Shown piece by piece: positions 58,253 to 64,000 of a DNA stretch of 64,000 nt. Source of the stretch: Poronia punctata. Lineage: Eukaryota; Ascomycota; Sordariomycetes; Xylariales; Xylariaceae. Below the pieces are notes generated by a model. It did not search any database. It saw nothing but the letters and a program-made list of their open reading frames with translations, and was not told the DNA's origin. How positions within the stretch are numbered: the first letter of the stretch is position 1; each line of letters begins with the position of its first letter. Location: positions 274,607-338,606 of the forward strand of contig MU401456.1 of the NCBI GenBank assembly GCA_022579005.1, read 5' to 3'. Made by a program: the position numbers and the translations under genes.

Positions 58253-59767
58253 ATGGCAACCAACGTTAAAGTTGTAGGAACGGACCTGAAGCAAGTGACG
58301 ATCAAAGTTACGCCCGGTACATACTTGACCGAAGTCCTAGAGCAAGCTTGCGCGAAGCTGAAAGTACCTAGCGACAAGTATCTCTTGAAGCACAAGCAGC
58401 GCCGGCTTGACCTCTCCCAGACATTCCGCACATCTGGGCTGATACCAGGTGCGCGACTGGAACTCATTGTCCGAGCAAATACCCCCGCTGTCGTCAATGT
58501 CGCCTTACAGCTCCCCGCCCCGGAGTCCAACCTCTTCCCACCTCACGGCCGCGTTAGTGAGAAGCTGTCCAGCGAGTTCACGATATGGCAGGTATTGCGC
58601 CAGTTCGAGAGTGGTCCAGCGAGCGCAGGCAAGGACTTAAATATAACCGCAAGAGGGGTCCCGCAGATTAGCAATGGTGCGCAAGCAGGGAGCGGCCAGC
58701 TTTACTATGAGAGTCCGAGAGTCACAATAGAGAACCGAACCTTGTCCACGTTCGTCGACTTCCAAAAGACATTATCCCAACTCGGCTATAACTCGGGCGG
58801 CGTCTTGATTCGCTTGTCCTTCCAGAAGACGGAACAGCCTTTATCAGATGCTATGAGAGAAATCGAACAATATTTCCATACCGATGTACCAGAAAAGATA
58901 CCCCAGGATACAGATAAGGCTCGTACAGAAGAATCAGGGAGTTCAACTCAACCTCCAGCAGTACAGGAAGAAACTCAGAGTCACGCTTCCGAAATGCCGG
59001 CGTCGACCGGTCCGCTTTCCACGCCAGCTAGCACGAACGAGAACCCTCCAATACAAGGCATCTCCAACTCTGATAGTATGGACATCGACGAAGAAGTTAA
59101 ACTAGCTGACCATCGCCCTGTCACAATATTCTCCGCCCCTACCTCTACCGTCCCAGCCGCCGCCCTACGGCCAGATACGGAAGAGGACTACACCCCTGAC
59201 ATTAGTCACGCCAAAGCACATCAGAGGCTTCTCAAATCACTAGCTGGGAACAAGCGGCTCCCCTCGGACCAAGAGCTCGAAGCGAAAGCTGCGGCAGAGG
59301 AGGCGAAGATGGCAGCCATCAAGTCCGTCAAACTTAAAGTGCGATTTCCGGATACGACCTCGGCCGAATGGACTTTTGGGCCTGCCGATTCGAACGCGGC
59401 CGTCTATAGCGAAGTTAGGCGTGTCATGGCTAATAGTTCCGCGCCCTTCAAGCTAGTGCTATCGGGCGAGCGGAAGGTCATCCAAGACGACGACAGCGTC
59501 AAGCTAATCAAGGGCAACCAACTGAGTGCCAACACACTCGCCAACTTTGTATGGGATGACAAGGTGACGCCGGATGTTCGACAGCAGCCTTTCCTCAAAG
59601 GAAGCGTAGCAAGCCAGGCGCAACAGGTCGTCGTGCCCGAAGTCCCTGAGATTGAGGTCGAAAATGAAACACCTAATCCGCCAGCACCAGTATCAAAGCC
59701 AAAGGGTGACGGCGAGCACTCCATACTGAAGAAGCCCAAGTGGCTTAAGGGCTTGGGGAAGAAGTAG
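58253..59767 (+). CDS. ubx4: TUG/Ubx4-type UBX-domain protein
   Basis: This intronless gene encodes 504 residues. The N-terminal ubiquitin-like domain (about 1-75: KVVGTDLKQVTIKVTPGTYL, then LKHKQRRLDLSQTFRTSGL) is the TUG-UBL1 type of ASPSCR1/TUG and yeast Ubx4. A second conserved block (about 100-215) follows, then an acidic Ser/Thr/Pro linker. The UBX domain lies near 355-436 (KLKVRFPDTTSAEWTF, FKLVLSGERKVI). Such proteins bind Cdc48/p97 and adjust its segregase activity in ER-associated degradation and membrane traffic. The C-terminus is basic (HSILKKPKWLKGLGKK), as in many fungal members. The start codon sits in GCCGCCACCATGG. It would act as a cofactor for proteasomal degradation, functionally linked to the nearby pup3 and nas2 genes only by pathway, not proven by context. 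Confidence 0.92.
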   Translation: MATNVKVVGTDLKQVTIKVTPGTYLTEVLEQACAKLKVPSDKYLLKHKQRRLDLSQTFRTSGLIPGARLELIVRANTPAVVNVALQLPAPESNLFPPHGRVSEKLSSEFTIWQVLRQFESGPASAGKDLNITARGVPQISNGAQAGSGQLYYESPRVTIENRTLSTFVDFQKTLSQLGYNSGGVLIRLSFQKTEQPLSDAMREIEQYFHTDVPEKIPQDTDKARTEESGSSTQPPAVQEETQSHASEMPASTGPLSTPASTNENPPIQGISNSDSMDIDEEVKLADHRPVTIFSAPTSTVPAAALRPDTEEDYTPDISHAKAHQRLLKSLAGNKRLPSDQELEAKAAAEEAKMAAIKSVKLKVRFPDTTSAEWTFGPADSNAAVYSEVRRVMANSSAPFKLVLSGERKVIQDDDSVKLIKGNQLSANTLANFVWDDKVTPDVRQQPFLKGSVASQAQQVVVPEVPEIEVENETPNPPAPVSKPKGDGEHSILKKPKWLKGLGKK

Positions 59768-60400
59768 AACCTTCAGTAGGTTTTACCATCCCAATAAATC
59801 GGAATACGATACCAATCTGAGCTACTCAGCTTTTTAGCCTGAGCCTGAACCCTGCAGGTCCTGAGCAAGACCGGGCTTTTCATAACTCGACATGAACATA
59901 AACTTGTTTTCACATTATAACTTCCAAGCGACTAGCAAGGCTACTTAGTAGGCCTACAGCTGTAGTCATGCCCCTGTTCTATATAGTTATAATCTTTATT
60001 GAACGGAGGCCAGCGAAGGAAAAAGAACCTAGTTCTAGATGGTCTCCGGTTTAGCTTGTTGAGGCGGAATGGGTAATGGGTGACCAATCATAGATGTATA
60101 GGCTCTAAGTTCGTGTATCTTAAACAGCAAGCACGTTCACTTTCCCTTCGGATCTCGTAGGCAACCTGTTATCACTTGACCTGTTATGACTTGTCTGAGT
60201 AAATTTGGTATCTCGCATTCATGCTTCGTGATGCAGTATTTCTGCAATTCAACTGCTCGCCCGGACTAATCCCGGACTGCTGTCATGTACGAGTATACAG
60301 GCCGAAAAAGACATTGACGCCAGCCCAAGCCAGTACTTTTTTGTTCCCCGATTCATTCCGCCTCATACCCATAAAAACCTTGACGTGATGATATTTGCAT
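59768..60400. other. Convergent spacer
   Basis: The 3' ends of the UBX and eL36 genes lie here. No gene is seen. TACGAGTATACAG near 60286 is a further TACGAGTA element. Confidence 0.45.
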
Positions 60401-61245
60401 TTAGTGGGCAACACGACGGCTTTCGGCGATGACACGGGTGAGCTCATCAACCTGGACCAATGATTAGTACATGCTTTTGGGTATGCGACGGGATTGTAGC
60501 GCTTCAGCTGCTTCGCACTCAACTCACCTTTTTCTTGCCACGCTGGAACGAACCGAGCCGCTTCTTGGCCAGCTTGCGGGCGCGCTGAGTAAACGTTAGT
60601 TACAGGCATCCTCCAATAGACATAATGTCTATTCGTCTCACCTTGTCCTTGGAGTTACGGAGGAGTTCAATGACTCTGCGCTCATAGGGAGCGAGACCCA
60701 TGACCTCACGGACTCTGTTACGGAATCCATAAGTCAGCCCTATATCTTTAGGTATTCGCAAAAGCGCATTGCGCTATAGATGAGGGTTGGAAGGGGGTTG
60801 AAACGTACACATCGCGGACGTGGGCGGTGCGGCGGCTGAGGTGACCCTTGGTGCGGGACACACGCTGCTTGTTGACGCGAGCCGTCGTTTTCTAATTCGA
60901 GCAATCCAAGCGTCAGTCTAAAATTGTCCATCACTGCCATGACTTTGCGAAACAAGAAGCAAAGAGAGCAGGATCCTCCACGAGGTGAGACGTGTAGAGC
61001 TGATCACCCAAACATGGTGTTGAATCCGACTCCCGCGAAATACATCGAGGTTGTGTGATGTGGTGTATTTGTTGTCGGGTTCGGAACAGAGAGGATCGTG
61101 GGAAATTTCGATAGAGGGGGGTAGTAAATGGATTCAAAGTCTTACATATCCTTTCTGTTTCGTCTTTTGTTAGTATTCTGTTTCAACACAATATTGACAG
61201 TGAAGGATACCGTATACTCACATCGAGACCACGTGCGATCGCCAT
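60401..61245 (-). CDS. rpl36: Ribosomal protein eL36
   Basis: The model is complement(60401..60451, 60528..60584, 60642..60714, 60809..60891, 61146..61154, 61222..61245), 98 residues in six exons, all phases consistent. The family pattern is plain: KTTARVNKQRVSRTKGHLSR, the RDVVREVMGLAPYERRVIEL segment, RNSKDKRARKLAKKRLGSF, and a basic end VDELTRVIAESRRVAH. Exon 1 gives MAIARGLD and exon 2 is a 9-nt micro-exon coding Lys-Gly-Tyr. Together these replace the usual longer GLNKGHK-type N-terminus. Exon 3 ends at GATGT|GTACGT because the alternative GT two bases upstream would break the frame. Six exons in under 850 bp fits the intron-rich habit of fungal ribosomal protein genes. Confidence 0.96.
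61146..61154 (-). other. 9-nt micro-exon of the eL36 gene
   Basis: AAAGGATAT lies between AACAG and GTAAGA on the minus strand and codes Lys-Gly-Tyr in phase 0. It supplies the KGY/H part of the conserved GxxKGHKTT segment, which supports it as a genuine exon. Confidence 0.8.
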
Positions 61246-62793
61246 TTTGTCGGTGTTTTTGCTGCGGTCGTTAGTAGCGGGTGGTTGTGCGATGAAGGAG
61301 AACGACTTCTGAGGTTGGAAATTCTCAGAGTACGTAGAAGAATTCTGGTGGGCAAGCGATAATTAGCCGAATTCTCCGAGCGGGGCTCTTTGACTTTTTG
61401 CGCCCCGATATAGAGGTATCAGCTGTATTAGGCTACTTTGGGATTAGACTATTTTTGTGTAACCTTCCCAGTTGCCTGGAGTATGTCGGCATCGCCTATC
61501 AGGTAGGTACCTAGTCTGGCAGTGTCCTGGGCACTATCGATGTTTGCAGGGGTCGCATGTACACGTACACGTACAAGGGTAGAAAATGCGGCTCAGGTTT
61601 GGCTTCGCATCTCCTACGTCGTAACCGACCAGACGCCATGGACGGTGGTTGTCACACATCGGAATTCATGCTTGCTTTTTGGTGGGCCAAGGCTACGCGA
61701 GGTAATATCAACGATAAATCCCTTGGTTACCTACCTGGATGCTCAACCAACGTCGCGACCCAAGGAGCCAGTGCCAGGTTCAGGAGTGAGCTGGACTGCT
61801 CACTTATCAACAAACTCCTGAGTAGAGTTACACCGAACCTTCCAAGGACAAGAAGCAGAGATGCATTGAATACGCTCCTATCTCTAATTGGGTCTGCGTA
61901 GTTACAGCAGTCGATTGCGTCACTTTTGTTGGTATCTCATGGCAGTGTCTCATATGTTTATCCGTCTCGATATAAGGTAACGAAATGCAAACGCGGATCG
62001 CCATTTGGCATGCCGGAATGTTCTGCGCTGCCGTGCATTTAATTTCTTGTGCTATGACGCCGCTCCCTGGGAGATTCCTCCGACCCCCGCGACTTGTGTC
62101 ACATTCTCATAAACGCTAATAAGCATTGCGGGACGAAAATCTCCAGTGTCAGAGGTGAAGGGTCAAATAAAGCGCGTGTCTAGGTCAGGTAAGACGGGGA
62201 AGATAAACAGAAAAAAGCCAGGAAGAGAAAGGAGGATAAGTGGAAGAAGAGACTCTACATCATATCATGCCGCCTATATACACCACACCATCACTTCTCC
62301 ATACCTGCATGTATTTATCAACATAACATACCTGGCCCAAGATTGGCACCTAACACCAAAAAGCTTCGCTTGGACAGATTCCTCGCCTGCTTTGGATTAA
62401 TTGAAGCCAGGGAAGTGAGAGCGCACCAAGTCGATACAGGTGCCGTTAGATTTATCTCTAGGTACCACTGCAGACTCATGGTCCTCCAATCGTTCGCTCT
62501 TTCCCTCTATCTGTCCGCATCTTTCTGGCATAGCAGGTACGAACCAATGACGGGATACACACCCAAAAGACGAGGATCTCGACTCTCTGTGGACCGCGAG
62601 TCGTCTCCAACCTCAGAACCCATTCCCTGCGTGTCGATAATTATGTTTTGAATTTGGTCTGGCCCTTGGCCTCGGTTTTTTGTTCTATCACCCTCTTTGG
62701 AGTTTTGGAACTGAACTCTGCATATTCATCTTTTTTGTTTCTTGGTCCTCATCTTAGCAGGCCCGTTTTCTCGTCGTTTTCTTGGCTCGCATC
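61246..62793. other. Intergenic spacer
   Basis: Divergent promoters of eL36 and the RhoGEF gene. Short frames (for example 61522-61901 and 62146-62651, plus strand) lack a signature; part of the latter may be 5' leader of the RhoGEF transcript. Tandem ACGTACACGTAC elements lie near 61560. Confidence 0.5.
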
Positions 62794-64000
62794 ATGGCCT
62801 TGACGGTCTTGACCACTAGGCCGCCCCTCCTATCTCGCCCGTCCCGCCCACGTTCTCATAGTGACTCATTGCGTGTTGCGAAAGGCAGGCGTCAGAATGA
62901 ATCCTGGGTGACATTGTCGAGTCTTAGGCCAAATCGGACTGATCCCGACCTCAGCTCCGATGGTTTCGATGGCCCAGATGACGCTGTCAGTGATGATATC
63001 TGGAGGGCATTGGATAATATAGCCGCATTACGACTGAGTGTGGAAAATGAGGAAGAATTAGCAAGGCCTTCTACAGATCTGCCTACAATCTCCGTCGGTC
63101 ACGACGAGGTGAACATCACAGAGGAGCAGGGAGAGCCTACATTATCCGCAGCAGCATGGCCATTTCACAAATGGATGAAGAACTTGCACCGACGAGCACG
63201 CCGGGCCAACGAGGAGATCCCCGATACAGAGCCTTTCCCTGGATACTCGTTTGAAAACTATGCAGTGGGCAACAATATCCACCGGAAATCGTCCTCTGGC
63301 TCTTCTTTTGGGTTCGTTGCCGCTGTGAAAAGCGCTACCGTAAGCCTAGCCAGCGCGAGCGTCAGAACACGCAGACGTAGGCGTGGTACCCAAACTTCCC
63401 TTCATACGAGGACAGACTACAGCAGCCGAGGGTCAATTTCCGGCCATAGAATTTCCGAAGATAGCGCTTATTTTGAGAGAATTCCGTATATCGACCCAGC
63501 GGTGACAGAACGTCTGTTACAGAGGCGACGCATACTTGAGGAGTTGATCACCACAGAGGAATGCTACATCGGCGACATCAGGTTTCTCATGAACGTGCGT
63601 CTTAACCGACCTCAACTACTCTCTAGTGCTACAATGACTAACTGCACAGGAAGGTTTACGTCACAATCCTTGCTTCTATGCCCACTTTGCACCACGGCCT
63701 TCGATCCTCAATCAACCAAAACCTAACAGACATTATCGAGCTTCACGAAGACATTCTTGGTGATTTACATCGTATCGTCCCCTATTCCGAATACACACAA
63801 CCCGAGCACGTCGTCGTAGACCCAAACCCGTTACCAAGAGGAGGGCACCACCGCTGGCATAGTCTTGATTCCGTCCCAGAGGGCAAGGGGAACTCGTCAT
63901 GGTTGCAGAGCGTCCCTAGCGTGGCTGCCGAGCCGAATATTGCAGCTGAGGTTGCTCAAATCTTTGGAGAGAAGGTAACCTCCGAGACCCCTGACGCGAA
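62794..64000 (+). CDS. Rho guanine-nucleotide exchange factor, DH domain (5' part, cut by window edge)
   Basis: Exon 1 is 62794-63594 and exon 2 starts at 63654. The 59-nt intron uses GTGCGT and the acceptor GGAAG to join MN to VYVTILAS in frame. The first ~240 residues are a low-complexity, Ser/Arg-rich, probably disordered region. The DH (RhoGEF) domain begins with RRRILEELITTEECYIGDI, matching conserved region 1 of Dbl-family exchange factors, and continues LRSSINQNLTDIIELHEDIL. DH domains load Rho, Rac or Cdc42 with GTP. The rest, including any PH, BAR or other domains, lies beyond the right edge. I chose ATG 62794; the open frame extends a few codons upstream without another ATG. The last coding bases before the edge (GAGAAG|GTAACC) might contain a further donor near 63977. 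Confidence 0.85.

Overview
The window is nuclear DNA of a filamentous ascomycete. Almost every gene is split by short introns (about 55-155 nt, GT..AG with CTRAY-like branch sites). The conserved proteins (14-3-3, Ran, SERCA, PUP3, eL36) read like Sordariomycete orthologues, and spacers are long (up to 4.9 kb) and rich in short motifs and homopolymers. Placement near Xylariales is inferred from overall flavour only. One 10-N assembly gap lies inside a poly-G tract near 22.4 kb.

Left end (1-4.2 kb): the 5' part of a synaptojanin-like SAC-domain phosphatase gene running off the left edge, then a 14-3-3 gene with an 8-nt micro-exon. Accessory middle (6.6-41 kb): a secreted class 3 lipase; a large secreted protein joining a cysteine-rich N-terminal module, an SGNH esterase domain and fibronectin III-like repeats; a LaeA-like methyltransferase; a secreted M28 aminopeptidase; a PLD-family protein with two HKD motifs; a cytochrome P450; a hexokinase; two Dal5/ACS-type MFS transporters; and between the transporters a cAMP-receptor-like GPCR. 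No polyketide, peptide or terpene synthase is visible, so this is not a recognisable secondary-metabolite cluster. It looks like a nutrient-acquisition and sensing neighbourhood (secreted hydrolases, transporters, sugar kinase, GPCR), but co-regulation is inference.

Right part (45-64 kb): housekeeping genes: the proteasome assembly chaperone Nas2/PSMD9, Ran GTPase, SERCA Ca2+ ATPase, proteasome subunit beta-3 (Pup3), a TUG/Ubx4-type UBX protein, ribosomal protein eL36 (with a 9-nt micro-exon), and the 5' part of a RhoGEF gene running off the right edge.

I rebuilt exon structures by matching splice sites and phase to conserved protein families; all complete models close in frame. Long spacers hold no convincing genes but carry a strongly over-represented decamer (CTACTCGTAG), TACCTA/TAGGTA arrays, two perfect palindromes of 20 and 26 bp, and a pair of related tRNA-like sequences. 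I found no transposon with a recognisable ORF, no rRNA, no intact tRNA and no CRISPR array.
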